Positions 1 to 12,112 of a stretch of 32,754 bases of DNA are shown here, piece after piece. The notes beneath the pieces are model-generated. The model was not told the DNA's origin and searched no databases. It saw only the letters and a program-made list of their open reading frames with translations. The position numbers and the translations under genes were made by a program. Source of the DNA: Nemertoderma westbladi (taxonomy: Eukaryota; Xenacoelomorpha; Nemertodermatida; Nemertodermatidae); NCBI GenBank assembly GCA_032718475.1, contig JAUCBJ010000900.1, positions 1 to 32,754 on the forward strand. The letters are read 5' to 3'. How positions within the stretch are numbered: the first letter of the stretch is position 1; every line of letters starts with the position of its first letter.

Positions 1-1722
1 GTCACAAATAATTCTATTAATTTTTTGTTTTATATATTGAGTTCAGATATGTTTCGCCAGCAATTTATTGCTTTGGTTACATGCAAATCGCCAAGGAAAT
101 AGTTTCATTACAGTAAACATATGACTAACCCATCTCGGTAGTTCTAAATCTGACAACATGACTATAATATAATTAAATATAATCTTACTTGCCAACGAAT
201 AAATATAATTTGACAACATAAATATATTATTTTTAAATATTTATTTAAATATGATTTTAATGGGGGCATTTGGTGGGTATGTAAGTTATTGCGATACCTA
301 CAGTATAAATAACTGAGGCTAGATTTTGTCAATGTTAGATGATTCGATGTTAAATGATATAGAAGTTATATTTCTGCTGTTTAAAAATAAATGTTAATAT
401 TTAACTGTTCGATTATTTAAATGTTTCTTTATTATTGTTAAATCTTTAACAAATTATTAATGCAATAAATTATTATAACTAACTTCATCATTAATGCAGA
501 TCGAATATGCCATAGGCTGCCACAGGACCTGTAAAACAGGTGTCCAGCACATTGTCGCCGATATTTATGCAGGGTGATACCCTGTTTCACTGTTAGCTCG
601 TAATACGTGAACGTTTTGTGACAGTGTCCCATAGCTGGTATCTGGGACAACCTACTAACTGTAGGCCTATCATTGTGTACCTTCAAGGTGACACCAAGGT
701 GTTTTGCACTTTTTTCTTGATTATGGTGACTATGGGCTGGGTGCTGCGAATTTTTCGCGACCATAACAATATAATTAGACGGATCCATCATGGATCTCCT
801 TATTTCTCACGCGTGTTTGTTTGTTTGTTTGTTTTGTTTTTACACATAACTTCTTGCACTTAATGTGGATGGAATTGGATGAAACTTTGGTGCTAGATTC
901 ATTATCGGACCTAGATATGTATGCAAAGGTTTTGGTTGCGAGGGACCTGTTTGGTTGCCTAGGAACAGTGAAATTAATTTTAGAATGACAGATCATAATC
1001 GTATAATTCACTCAATCAAAATTATGTCGACACCCCTAGGGAGCACCTATTGGTCATGCTTTCTGCAAAATTTCGCTTTATTTCGTTTAGAATTGTAGAA
1101 GACACATTTCCTACAAACAGTGTTTTTTATATATTGTATTATTGTACTGTACACAACACACTGTACTTTGCCCAATGTTTTGTTTTTCGTTATTAGGCTT
1201 CCCTGCATAGGCACGTAATTTATTACATCATCAACAACTTTGATAGCATTTCCAGCTCTCGCTGGCAATCTTGTAGATGTGGCCGCTCTACGGTGTGGCA
1301 GCGACCATTATTGTCGAAAATTAAAATTGAATTGATGTCGTCGTCGTGCAAGTACAACCCGCCTGCAGAAATATTGGTATGTATTGGTATTGTATGTGTG
1401 GGGTATACAGTATGTGTATTGTGTATAGGGGTGTGTAGGTGAACTGGTTCAAACAGGGGACAATTGCATGAATACACAGCGACAAACCGGAGATGATCTA
1501 CAATCCGGGGACGTCCCCGGAATGAAAAGATATCAAAAATGGAATCTAGGTACTAAAATTAATGGATTCTGAGAATTTCAGATCATTTCGGCGATGTCCC
1601 CTGTTCGACAAGGTTCGAGCAATAAGGCCAGTTATTCCATTGGCTTTCTTTGTGATGGTGGCAATGTGTTTCCCAAATGTGAGGGTGTATTGGAAGGTCA
1701 CCCCCAAGTGTATTTTACGGTT
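1..1722. other. flanking DNA left of the retrotransposon, no supported gene
   Basis: This stretch is AT-rich with scattered short open frames on both strands, none of which resembles a known family or shows coding-like composition. Visible low-complexity features are a run of TTTG units near 811-838 and a GT-rich tract near 1376-1440. An open frame of 185 codons beginning at 1594 runs across the LTR boundary at 1728 and is rejected as a gene. Exons of a split gene could be hidden here; I see no convincing one. Confidence 0.5.
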
Positions 1723-1727
1723 CACGG
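1723..1727 (+). repeat. target-site duplication CACGG, left copy
   Basis: These five bases lie immediately outside the TG start of the 5' LTR and are repeated exactly immediately outside the CA end of the 3' LTR. The pre-insertion site would have carried CACGG once, between 1722 and 17099. The match fixes both element boundaries. Confidence 0.88.
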
Positions 1728-1740
1728 TGTAAAGGCTTTT

Positions 1741-1890
1741 GCGGATCTAGCTAGTCATTTTCCCCGCAAAGTACTCTGTAGGTGTTTTAGCGGACATAAA
1801 AAGCCGTTTTCCTACTGTGTAGGTGTTTTAGTGGACATAAAAAGCCATTTCTTCTGTATGTGTACTTTAGCGGACATAACTAGCGATTTT
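1741..1890 (+). promoter_or_regulatory. imperfect ~40-bp repeats in the LTR (candidate U3 enhancer repeats)
   Basis: A unit built on TAGGTGTTTTAGCGGACATA starts near 1778, recurs near 1819, and again in diverged form near 1856. The word CTAGTCATTTTCCCCGC just upstream resembles CTAGCGATTTTATGCCGC just after the third copy, so the unit may occur about four times. The same block is present in the 3' LTR. Short tandem repeats at the start of an LTR often act as enhancers; that role is inferred. Confidence 0.45.
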
Positions 1891-2365
1891 ATGCCGCAAT
1901 GCACCAAAATACTCTTAATACAGTGTAGTTCAGATGACGACATCTATCAGCTGATATGTCCACGTAGAGCTTTTCTTTGTTCTTTGTTCGGCTCGACCAA
2001 TCAGAGCGATTTTCATTTTATTTGCACAGAAGCCTCCGGGAAATCGCGCAATGCATTATGGTCTTTGTTTACCTTTTTTCCTGAGCCCAGAACATCGGCT
2101 GTGGAATTATTCTGTGTTTCAGACTTTAGCCAAACATTAGAATGGCTTTGATCATAGAAACGTATAACTGTTATCAAACTGGCATATCAGCCTGTCATAT
2201 CTCATGCAAACCTGATCACATACAAACACCGCATTATTTTACTGCTATTTACTGTCGGTTATTAAGTGTTATCATTTGATGGATATGTTGATATATTTGG
2301 AGAATATCGATAAATAATCAGAAAACCCCAATCTTCTTGATATACTGAAGGTTAGAGAGACCGGT

Positions 2366-2373
2366 TATATATA
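2366..2373 (+). promoter_or_regulatory. possible TATA box in the 5' LTR
   Basis: The octamer TATATATA lies within the LTR, about 640 bp after its start. The equivalent site in the 3' LTR carries a T-to-C change and reads ACATATA. Position is compatible with a U3 promoter, but no transcript start can be read from sequence. Confidence 0.3.
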
Positions 2374-2915
2374 GCAATTGCGACTTACATTATAGTGGTT
2401 TTGGAGTGAATTGAATGCTATTTCATAGACCCTACATGTGTCAGTTGCTGTTCTCCTTATATATGATCAAATTTATTGAAGGTCGGCAGATCAGTGTGCA
2501 GTAGTGTGCGGTAGTGTGCATGAATGTGATAGATAACAATGCATTTCCTAAAGAATGCGCTTTATACGTGAATCATTAGCCATCCCGTTGTGTTTAGTGT
2601 AAGTCATAACTCTGTTTACATATTTAGAGCGCCACGTCCTAAAGGAACTGTTAATATTTCCCGAAAGTGAATAATATTTGTCAGAGATATTATAGTAACG
2701 ATCAGTCGAATAATACAGTAGGTCTACACCGCAATAAGGTCAGAGCATCCAAATCCAGCCTCCCTTAACCGTGGGTGAATGATCGCGCATAGGCTGGCTT
2801 CGGCTAATGTAACTTTATGTGTATCAAATACTTGTTATAGGCTAAGGTCGATTTATAACCTAGAAGACACCTAAATTTGGCAGGTTAAACTGCTAAAGGT
2901 CTAAAAGTGCGAACA

Positions 2916-4828
2916 ATAACAGTTATTCTTTCTTTATTGCAACGTAGGCAATAAAGGCAAAAGTACCGGTCGACCGGTAACCAGTAGGCCTAACTACCTA
3001 ACCACCCGAACTGGTACTTACAGCAGTACAGGTACATCAGTATTATTCGATTTTGATAATTATATACCGGTAGGTCTTGATATTTAATCAGGGATTGCAG
3101 CCCTGGTTTTTTATTGAGATTTTACTTATTTCTGTCAGTTTTATTTATCTGTAAGTTAATATTGAGCAGAAGGCGTATAAGCCTGCTCAGATTGTACAAA
3201 TAATTTGTAGGCTGGATTGTTGTCTGGCTATTGTTAGGTCTGAAGAGATTGCAGTGTGTGTAGAGTGTATGTCTGATAAAGTACTAGTTAGGAACGTGGG
3301 GGCATCCAGTGCTGTAAGGTAAATCCCCCCGAAAGAATAAGTCGTACTACTCGGTTAGAACGCATACTAACTAACCATTTCGGAGACTGCATATACTGTA
3401 GTTTATTTAGGCTTGATAGTAGTCTGCCAGCGTTTGGTCCGTATTTTGTTTGTGTAGTCTGTACGGGTAGCGTAATATTTATTATTCAGAGTTTATGCGA
3501 TTATTCGCAACATACATACCCCCAAGTTTATTCTTACAGTAATTGTGCTTGTTATACATACCGTTATAGTTAAATTAACCCCGGTACTACATCAGGGCTG
3601 TTTGGCGTAGGTAAAGACTGGAGATTTTATGCTTTGGTCACTCCGGCAGATACCGTGGTTCTTTTAGCTGTACAAGTATTTTTAACTGCTGGTTATTTGT
3701 TGTATAAGTACTTGTACCTAATTTAGGGTTTAGTCTACAGTGCTTTCCGAAGGTAATTAGTGTGTAGGCAGTATATTTGTGTTGTAAAGTGGTTAATAGG
3801 CACGTTAGCTATAGTAGGCTGCGGTAATTAACTTCTAGGTAGGAACACTCCGTGTACATAACGTAGTACTTATAGCGCTACGGCTATAAGTCATCAGACG
3901 GTGGTATTTTTCCTATCTAGACAACGCAATATATTTACTACTGCTTTATTATTTTCAAATACCGTAGTATCCTGTCCGTTGTCATAACCAGAAATTCTAA
4001 CCCTTGTTAGGCTGGTTTGTAGATTTCTTGTAAAATTAACCCTAAAAATTCGTACGTGTAATTTTTGTGTTTATTTAGAGATTGTAATCTGACCCCGCAA
4101 TTGTACATAAGTTGTAGTAATAAGTAACTTAGTAAATTAGAATTATTTGTTTTAGTGTCCAATACAATAAGTAGCACTTCACTGAGAGCGTACAGCTTCT
4201 GTGTAGTGACTCCTTCCCAGAAATAATAACATTTATTTCAAATATTCACAAAACCCATTAAACGGGTATATATATATATATTATAAATCAACTCAAACCG
4301 ATTTATAAAACAGTAGGCCTGTCATACAACAATTAGGTCTCAATATCATTTGGACTACTGCTTAAATAACGGTAATAAAGTAAAGTAAAGTAACTAAGTA
4401 ACCCTAAAAATTCAGAAATTCAATTATTCTAAAATAATTGACATACCGGTATCTACAATAGGCTTATTATATTTATTCCTGTAAATTTGAGCTGAAATTA
4501 TATACCGGTATTCTGTAATTAATTCTAGTCTATAATTATACTTATATACTATAAGTGTAAGTTGTATACCGGTATTCACGATAGGCTTATTATATATTCT
4601 ATATATTTGTGCTGAAATTATATACCGGTATTCTGTGACAAACCTAGTCTGTAATAATACTTATATATATACTATAAGTGTATACCGGTATTCTAGTATA
4701 TTGTATATATATCGCGTTACATAGAGTAACGATATCAGTAATTAATTACTAGGCTAACAGTTGATACTGAATTACTAGACTTGCTTTAACTGTAATATAG
4801 CAGTAGGCATTCAACTGTACAAACAAAC
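2916..4828 (+). other. long untranslated leader of the retrotransposon
   Basis: This 1.9-kb stretch separates the 5' LTR from the gag start. It is AT-rich and has no convincing ORF. No TGG occurs in the first 85 or so bases after the LTR, so a canonical tRNA primer-binding site is not visible where expected. The last part carries an ACCGGT-containing tandem repeat (4441-4700). Packaging or translation-control signals may lie here, but nothing in the sequence identifies them. Confidence 0.6.
4441..4700 (+). repeat. diverged tandem repeat with TATACCGGTAT at ~60-bp spacing
   Basis: ACCGGT occurs at 4445, 4504, 4568, 4624 and 4684, at spacings of 56 to 64 bases. Alternate intervals resemble each other: TAGGCTTATTATAT follows the first and third sites, while ACTTATATACTATAAGTGTA or a close relative follows the second and fourth. 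The basic unit is therefore about 120 bp, present about twice, made of two related halves. Confidence 0.7.
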
Positions 4829-7159
4829 ATGTCTGACACAAAGCAAAACCTGACAGACAGTCTCCTAGATACAACCATCTGTGACCCAGATAGGAGTGCT
4901 GAACATTTGAGAACGAAGTTCAACTCACCTCCTACTGTAAGAAAGGTCATCCCTCCAGTAGTAGTATCAGACCCTAGGCTAGTCAAACATCGTAGGTCTA
5001 TCATAGGCACTCGGGCTCAAGTCAAGCGGGACCAAGAAGCAGCTGTTAAACAGCAGCAACACCCGAGCCGAGAACTTATTTCTCAGCGGCCCGATAGCTC
5101 CAGTAGTTCAGATACTGTAGAGTTGACACCCGAGCTCGGAGCAAAGATGGCAGATGCGGTTTATTCGGATCCCCTTCTCATTCTTCCTGCAGCCGTACTC
5201 ACTAGGGTATTGATTGCGGTGGAGGAACACCAAATCGATTGGGCGAGAAGTAAGCGATCGACCAAAGACAGTTATGCGGGATACACAAGGGAGGAACTGA
5301 AGTCTATTGTCGAGTCGCAATGGAACTTCCCCGGACCCGGACTCCTGTTTAACTTATCAGAAGCTGCCTGGGAGGACTTATACAGGATGGGAGTGACAAA
5401 GGACACTAGTGATCCAGCTGTGTGGAAGAGGTCGGCAGCAGGATATGTACAGGGATTCTTCAGCTCTTTGGAGCGATTAGAGGAACAACTGTTTTAACAA
5501 CACCAAGGACCTCAAGAGCAGGGAGAGCTGCTTTATCAAGTTCGAGAAAGAATTCTAAGAATCAGACTAATCCTATCGGCCTTTGAGGAAGCTTCAAAAA
5601 GAAGACAAGACACGTCGTTGCAAGTTGCCGTAAAGACTTGGTTTCAGCGGGTGAGTCTCAAGGTTCAAGGAACGGCCCAGTGGAAATTTCAGCTGGCTGA
5701 GCGCTCAACCCACGGAGAATCAACAGACGCTACCTTTTCTCAAGTGGAAAGCGAAGCAACAGCAGAGAAACCGCAGAAGAAGGACGCTATTGACATCTAT
5801 CTGTCAGACTATCAACGATTTCTAGGTGACGAAGAGTTGAGGAGATGGCTGGCTGGACTTCGTCCTAATAGTGAAGGAGCCAAGTTTGTGTTGGACGCAA
5901 TAGATGCGGAAATGTTAGCTGCGAACCAAGCTAAATTTGATGAACGCCTCTGCATCGCTAGGGTCCAAGAAGAACAGGTAAAGAAAAAACGTATAGAAGA
6001 CAGAAAGATAGCAGCAGTGGCAGTGGCAGAAGCGGAAAGAAAAGCGGCAGAAGTGGAAAGAAAAGCGGCAGTGGCAGCGGCAGAAGGGGAATGAAAGGCG
6101 GCAGTGGCAGCGGCAGAAGCGGAAAGAAAAGCGGCAGAAGCGGAAAGAAAGGCAGTGGCAGAAGCAGAACGGAGGGCGTCTGAAGAGACCACCCAACTAG
6201 AGTTGGAAAATCTTCAAGAGAAGCAAGACTACATAAATAAACAGTTAACAGCTAGTCAAATGCAGATGATGAGTCGATCTACTCCCAAAAGACAGGGATT
6301 TACATCATCTGATGAAGGCGATACCACCGATCCTGAAGGCGGAGGAAATAGATCTCGTCTAAGTAGACGTAGAAGAACGCCCCACCATCAGAAATTGCCT
6401 AATTTGCCCCCAGCTGTGAGAAGGCAACTAGCTAGCACAGACTTAGGTAGTACAGAACCCACAGACCAAATTATTAGAATAGAAAGACTCCCTACTATAG
6501 TAGATGAGCCTGAGATAATTAGGCCTGTTCTCGAAGCCACCCCTTCGGTGATAGAGACACCTGTACTCCCAGAACCCAACTCTAAATTCCCTTTGCACAG
6601 CACTAAACTACCTGTGCCCAGCAGAACCGCCCCTGAGACAGTTCCTGTCCTGGACTCCGAGCGAAATCTCGACGATTTGTCGCCCGTTGTCCCTCGTCTA
6701 CCCGCTACTATGTTGGCGGCTCCCGCTTCGGCGGTCGATTGGGTGGATGAGGGGCGGCGGGGGATGAATCTCCTGCTTGGGCAGATGCAGGAGACTGTTC
6801 AACAGTTCAAGGGAACAGTAAGGGAAAGTAGGTTAGAGTTGCAAGAAGTGCAGCAGAGTATCGCGTTAGAACGCGATAAATTAGTAAATACACAAAAGGG
6901 TATACCACCACCCCCTGTAACAATGTGTCAACCTGTTAGGTCTGAAGTATTTCATGCGCAAGGTGTAGAGCCTACACGCATCTATACTGCTAGTGAAGTA
7001 GAAACTCCTATAGTAAACCCTAATAAGGGTAATTATAAACCTGTTGACAATGATATTCCATATAGACCTGTTAATAATCCGAGAAATTTATATACCGATA
7101 ACTCGATATTTTATAATACGATGGCCCAAGAAAGTTTTACGCGTCAAATGGCTAGAACC
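4829..7159 (+). pseudogene. Gag amino-terminal region with Ala/Glu/Lys/Arg repeats
   Basis: The first part of the gag-pol frame is hydrophilic and has no recognised fold. Between about 6010 and 6180 it encodes repeated AERKAA-type units, Ala/Glu/Lys/Arg-rich and probably helical coiled coil, with a matching repeat at DNA level (GCAGAAGCGGAAAGAAAAG). Heptad-like helices also follow around 6780-6900. Stops interrupt it at 5495 and 6092. The stop at 6092 falls inside the repeat where Arg would be expected. Assembly of Gag is the presumed role, inferred from position. Confidence 0.65.
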
Positions 7160-7800
7160 GAAGCCCGTCAAGCGGTAAAGGTGGGAGAGATCGTCAAGTT
7201 CAATGGAGATGAGATGAAATGGTTACCTTTTAATGAATATTACAAAGATAACATACAGAACTCTGTGCTATCTAATGGAGAGAAACTTAGATTCCTCATC
7301 GAGTGCTTGTAAGGATCTCCTAAGTTAATGGCGTTAAAGTTTATTGGACATCCAGATGGATTAAGCCAAGTTTGGAATACCTTAAACATCAGGTATGGTA
7401 ATAGGAATAACATAGCTAGGTGTTTGTATGCAAAATTGGTAGCGCCCCGAAAGTTCATTAGCAGCGGGATTATAGAGTTTTCCGATGAGATTCAGGAGAT
7501 CTGTAGACAATTAGATTGGCTAGGTAAGTCTCATGAATATCAGAGTTCTATGGTTATTGGAGCCGTAGCATCTACTTTGCCAAAGGGTGGAGTAGGTACA
7601 CGCTGGGATAAGAAAGTGTTATATATGATGGAACAACAACGACGAGACCCTACCATGGCTGATCTCATGTCATTCTTAGATGGAGAGGTAAAATTACAGC
7701 TTCTAAAGCAGTCCAGAGAGAAGACACCGGAAAATAAGGTAAGTGAGAAACCCGTTTCTAGGAGAAAGGTAACACCAGTGTGTTATACAGATGACGGCGA
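7160..7800 (+). pseudogene. DUF1759 domain of BEL/Pao Gag
   Basis: The segment begins with a Val-Lys-Phe-Asn-Gly-Asp-Glu motif followed by Trp, then a helix-rich region containing LIECL and the Tyr-Gly motif of a typical DUF1759. This domain is the capsid-like Gag part of BEL/Pao elements. The TAA at 7310 sits where the family has a residue just before the Gly that follows the Leu-Leu-like helix end. The TAG at 7805 lies just downstream in a Ser/Lys-rich linker. Match is by recall of the family pattern. Confidence 0.7.
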
Positions 7801-8029
7801 AAGCTAGGCCTCTCAAGAGGAGGACAGCGGGAAAGACACTGAAAGATCTTACTATGTCAACAAAGCGCCTAAAGACGTAAGTAAATTTAAGTCTCGAACC
7901 AATGACAGGAGAGAACAGGTAACAAAAACTCCTCCTACGTCTCCTAATAGAGTTCACGGAAGAAAGCCCGAGGAAAGAACGAGAGTGCACAATGTTACCC
8001 AAGGTAAGGTGAGTAACATCAAACCAAAA

Positions 8030-8231
8030 TGTGCGCTGTGCGACGGGCCCCACCGTTTGAGTGTGTGTGATACATTTTTAAAGAAATCACTAAAAGATAG
8101 ACGTGAAGTCATGTGGGATAAGCGGTTGTGTTATAATTGCCTCAGACAAGGACACCAACGGCGAACCTGTTACTCCGACGCAAGGTGTGCTAAGTGTGGC
8201 GCGAAACATCATATCTTGTTGCACACTGAAT
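8030..8231 (+). pseudogene. Gag zinc knuckles (BEL/Pao C-terminal Gag)
   Basis: The translation shows three Cys/His clusters in order: CALCDGPHRLSVC, then CYNCLRQGHQRRTC, then CAKCGAKHHILLH. This C-x2-C-x3-H-x4-C, CCHC and C-x2-C-x3-HH-x2-LH arrangement is the standard BEL/Pao Gag terminus and would bind genomic RNA. All Cys and His residues are intact despite stops elsewhere in the frame. Confidence 0.88.
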
Positions 8232-8491
8232 TCGAAAGAAATAGCCCGAGTCAGGTAAGTGAGCCCGAACTACATGTCCAATTCAGTGATGTGAACGACA
8301 CTGACCAAAGTTCTGAGATGGAAGGATTCTATACGGATGAATTCTCCGATGAAAACGAATCTTGTTACCTAATAAATACCGCAGTGTATTGAGCACTTAT
8401 GTATGAAAAGGAAACCGACAGTGAGCTCCCCCTAACTACTCCTGACCGACAACCGTCTTGGAAAGCACCAACTTCCAACGTAGGAATCCGA

Positions 8492-8905
8492 GAATTTCCC
8501 GTAGTGCAGTTGAGAGTCCACGGGCCAGGAAAAAGCTATATAGTCATCGCCCTCCTTGACTCCGGCAGCACAGGAACATTCATCGACAAAGAACTAGCCG
8601 AAGACATCTTTGCTGGACAACCCAAGTTCCGAACTAAGTTGAACATGTCAGGAATTATGCAGGTTTGGAAATCTACAGTAACTACAGATTACTATATAGG
8701 CGCGTTGTCCACCCCCCAGGATGAACTACGAGAACACAGCATAAGGTCAGTAAAAATGGTGGCGATAAAGAACTTCGCTACCAGCCAAGTGGAACCTTAT
8801 AACTGGGATGAGGATGATTTCACCCAGCAGCATAAGATACCTAGATTCAACACAAACTACCCTGGAGTGCAAATACTCATCAGCCAAAATGCGCATGAGG
8901 CGCTT
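8492..8905 (+). pseudogene. aspartic protease domain (DUF1758-like)
   Basis: The active-site motif LLDSGSTGTFI is encoded from about 8552, with the catalytic Asp at 8558-8560. It is preceded by the hydrophobic strands of a retropepsin fold. In BEL/Pao this domain matures the polyprotein. A TGA at 8390 separates it from the zinc knuckles and a TAG at 8906 from RT, both in frame. Confidence 0.8.
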
Positions 8906-8911
8906 TAGACA

Positions 8912-10500
8912 TTGGAGAAACGGCCTTCTCAACCGCAACCACTACAAACCTATGCAGGAAGAACTAGAGTAGGTTGGTACTTTACTGGCCCTTCCCGTAG
9001 AACTCTCATGGAAAGGTTACCCAAAGAACGGGTCTACCAGGTAAGTGAATGGGAAGAGGAGATCAGTGAGGTAGACGACACAACTGAGGGAACACCATAC
9101 TCCTCAGATAATGACGATATCCACCAATTCTTCGATGAGGAGAATACCATCGACCTCCTTACGGAAAACGAAACTTGGCAAAACCAAGTGAACCTATGTC
9201 ACCTCATTCATCCAGCAGGACAAGTCGACTACAACAACGAACTGAATGAAGTGATAGATCGCTACAATGCGAAGACTCGTGATGAACACGCCGTACGATT
9301 CTTTACTCAAGAGGCTGTAGTGCCCAATTCCTACGATAAGGCCCTATCGGTAGAAGAAGAAAGAGCCAAGCAGATACAAGAAGCGACTACACGTTTTCTT
9401 AAAGATCAAGGTAGATATGAGATTGGTCTGCCCTTCCGATGGCGAGAACCCAATTTTATAAACAACCTACCCTTGGCAGAGAAGAGAATTGCGCAGCTAC
9501 ATCGACGCCTTACGGCAAATGCTTCAGCTAAGGAGATGTACAAGACCCAGCTGAAGAAATTCATTGACAAGGGATATGCGGAGCGAGTACTGGAAGGAAC
9601 ACCCATAACTGAGAGAACATACTATTTAACACATCATTACGTTCCCAAACCCGGTAAACCCAATGAAGTCCGGGTAGTATTTGACGGCTCCGCCCTCTAC
9701 ATGGGCCAATCCCTTAATTCCGAGTTGTTGCCAGGACCCAACTTACTCCAATCCTTGTTGGGAATACTCTTAAGATTACGACAATATTCAATCGCTTTCG
9801 CCTCCGATATAGAAGGCATGTTCTTACAAGTTAAGGCGCTGGATAGGGATCGAGACAGCCTACGATTTCTGTGGTGGCCTGAAGGAGACCTCAACCAGAA
9901 ACCGGTGGAGTACTGGATGACCATCCAGGCTTTTGGGATCATCTCAAGCCCTTCAAATGCCTGCTCAGTAGTGCGCACCACTGCTGATGACAACCGGGAC
10001 GCCTTCTCTAAAGAGGTTATCGACAACATCAAACGGGATATATACATGGACGACAATTTAAAGTCCCTCCCATCGGTGGAAGAAGCCATTGATGTCGCTA
10101 AAGGAACGGTGGAGTGCTTGAAAAGAGCTGGATTTCGATTAACTAAATTCACCAGCAACTCCCGTGAGTTTCTGGAATCGATCCCGGTAGAAGACCGAGG
10201 AGTTAAAGATCTAGACCTAATCAAGGACGATCTTCCAGAAACCAAGACGCTTGGTTTGAAATGGGACACAGAGAGAGATATCCTGTTTTTCCAGCTAAAA
10301 CAGCGAGATAATCCAGTTCGGACTAAACGGATTTGTCTAAGTATCCTGAGCACTTATTTCGATCCATTGGGATTTATTAGCCCAGTTATATTGATTGCTC
10401 GGAGTTTAGTACAACAAATGTGGCTTGAAAACCACTCATGGGACGATCCACTTAAGGGAGAACTATTAAAGAAGTGGATGAAATGGGAAGATTCTCTACC
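8912..10500 (+). pseudogene. reverse transcriptase domain and connection
   Basis: This is the longest open part of pol and is uninterrupted. It contains the palm motifs in order: VRVVFDGSA near 9670, ASDIEGMFLQV with the first catalytic Asp at 9806-9808, a Gly-rich SSPSNAC-like motif near 9950, and YMDD at 10043-10054. The stretch after it matches the BEL/Pao connection annotated in databases as Peptidase_A17, including LGLKWD near 10250 and DPLGFISP near 10360. All catalytic aspartates are present. Confidence 0.92.
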
Positions 10501-10559
10501 AGCCATCGAGAACTTTATAATTTCCCATTCATATTTTGGTCATGTTCTCCCTACGTATT

Positions 10560-10960
10560 CCTATCAACTCCATGTGTTTGGAGACGCCAGCGATATGGGA
10601 ATAGGTATAGTAGCCTACCTGAGAGTTGAAACTCCGGATGGAATCAAAGTCGTCTTGGTTACCTCTAAGGCATTGATAAACAACAAGTTGAAAGTTCCTC
10701 GAGCGGAGTTAAAAGCGGCTCTATATGCTACAGCCATCGGCCGGAATGTAACAGAACAGATAGACTATCCACTGGAGAAAACTGTCTATTGAACCGATGC
10801 TTTGCTCGTGTTGGAGTATATCACCAATGAAGTCTGTCAGTTCAGCGTCTTCGTTACCAACAGAGTAGCCATTATACTTAGTCGCACGAAGATAGATCAA
10901 TGGAGACATTGCCCTGGGACGAATAATCCAGCCGACATCGCCTCCAGGGGAGCAACTCCA
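10560..10960 (+). pseudogene. RNase H domain, interrupted by a TGA
   Basis: The four acidic catalytic positions are visible: Asp in FGDAS at 10583, Glu in RAELKA at 10706, Asp in TDA at 10796, and Asp in PADIASRG at 10934. A TGA at 10790 replaces the Trp usually found just before Thr-Asp, a one-base change from TGG. Apart from this stop the domain is intact. Confidence 0.85.
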
Positions 10961-11679
10961 CAAGAACTGATAGATACTCCAGACTGGTTAGGTGGACCCG
11001 ACTTCCTAAGCAAAGAAGAGGATGAATGGCCTCCTCATCTTACTACGGCGGAGATTAGACAGGCCAAGGGAGCGGAGAAAGTCAAACCTAAAACCCGGGC
11101 GAGTAAATCGAAGTTATTTAAACCCGCGATAGATCTGTCTGTACTACACGTTTCCGGAGACGATGCTTTGGATCCACAATCCCCCGCCACAAATAAGTCT
11201 GTTGTGGAAATCAGAGAGTGAGATTGGAAATCTGGAACGCCAGACGTCTCGCAGGGACTCTCACCACTTCTGCAGAGAGCGATACATCACTATAGTTCCT
11301 GGAATCGGCTCTGTAAGGCCGTTTCATATTTAAAGCGATGTTTTCATCATCACTACTCCAGGACGAAGACCACTAGTGATACTGCTCCACTGACATTTGC
11401 GCAGGTCCATGTTGTTAAAGATCTTCCCAAATACAAGATATCCGACAAGTTTCTGAAGGAGAAGATCAGTTACCAGGAGCATGAAGAAACCAATAAGCAG
11501 ATACTGAGACTCCTGCAATGCTATGAGGATTCCGATAAGTATTTCCTGTTGTTGAGAAATCCACAGATGCGCTTAAGGGATCGTTTCTCTAGCACAATGA
11601 TAGATGGGTTAATACGTGTTGGAGGAAGACTAACTAATGCTCCATTATCCTTTGACACTAAGTTTCCCATACTCATTAG

Positions 11680-12112
11680 AAATCTTGAAATACAAATCAA
11701 GATGATTGTAGATGTTCACAGTAAACTTTATCATGCTGATAGAGAACGAGTTCTTAGCGAAATTCGAACTCGCTATTATTTTTATAAACCCCGTAGAGCT
11801 CTGAACCAAGTTCTTAGGAACTGCATACCCTGTAGGAAAGCATTCAGTAGGCCTTTAACACAGCGAGAGGCAGAATTACCTAGGGAACGAGTAAGCTTCT
11901 ATGAACCACCCTTTACTAATACCAGTGTGGATCTATTTGGCCCTATTGAAGTATATCGTGCTAGGACTATAGTCAAGAGATGGTGTGTCATCTTTGTCTG
12001 TATGACTTGTAGAGCTATCCATCTCGATATGGTGAACGATTTATCTACCAACAGCTTCATATTGAGCTTATGCCGATAGATCGCTCGCTTCCTACTGAAG
12101 AAACCTGTAGCC
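11680..12112 (+). pseudogene. integrase, zinc-binding domain and start of catalytic core; rest missing
   Basis: The HHCC zinc-binding part is present, with His at 11717, a second His a few codons on, and CIPC from 11822. The first catalytic Asp lies in SVDLFG at 11930-11932. After the conserved helix that follows (near 12010-12070) the frame has a TAG at 12077, a few residues resembling the RFIA motif, and then jumps to sequence resembling the far end of the core. The second Asp and the Glu of the DDE triad, normally in a span of well over 100 residues, are absent. The junction is near 12110, in frame. Strand transfer activity is therefore not possible. Confidence 0.82.

Larger units (their letters stand above)
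1728..2915 (+). repeat. 5' LTR
   Basis: This is the left copy of a 1188-bp direct repeat. It starts TGTAAAGG and ends GTGCGAACA. It holds a set of imperfect roughly 40-bp repeats near its start (1741-1890) and a possible TATA box at 2366-2373. By eye it differs from the 3' copy by about eight substitutions, for example a T/C change inside the TATA-like run and two changes near 2749-2758, plus two compensating one-base indels. I see no exact AATAAA inside it. Confidence 0.93.

Noticed and set aside
438-791. 117-codon minus-strand ORF in the left flank
   Set aside because: No recognisable motif and composition is unremarkable; overlapping open frames exist on the other strand.
1594-2151. 185-codon plus-strand ORF
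   Set aside because: It crosses the exact LTR boundary at 1728, and its repeated Cys-rich motif comes from the LTR DNA repeats. The equivalent region in the 3' LTR does not keep the frame because of one-base indels.
5812-6196. two minus-strand ORFs rich in Ser/Ala or Phe/Cys
   Set aside because: They are antisense reflections of the Ala/Glu/Lys/Arg repeat in Gag.
9697-10353. 218-codon minus-strand ORF
   Set aside because: It is antisense to the RT domain, which has all catalytic motifs on the plus strand.
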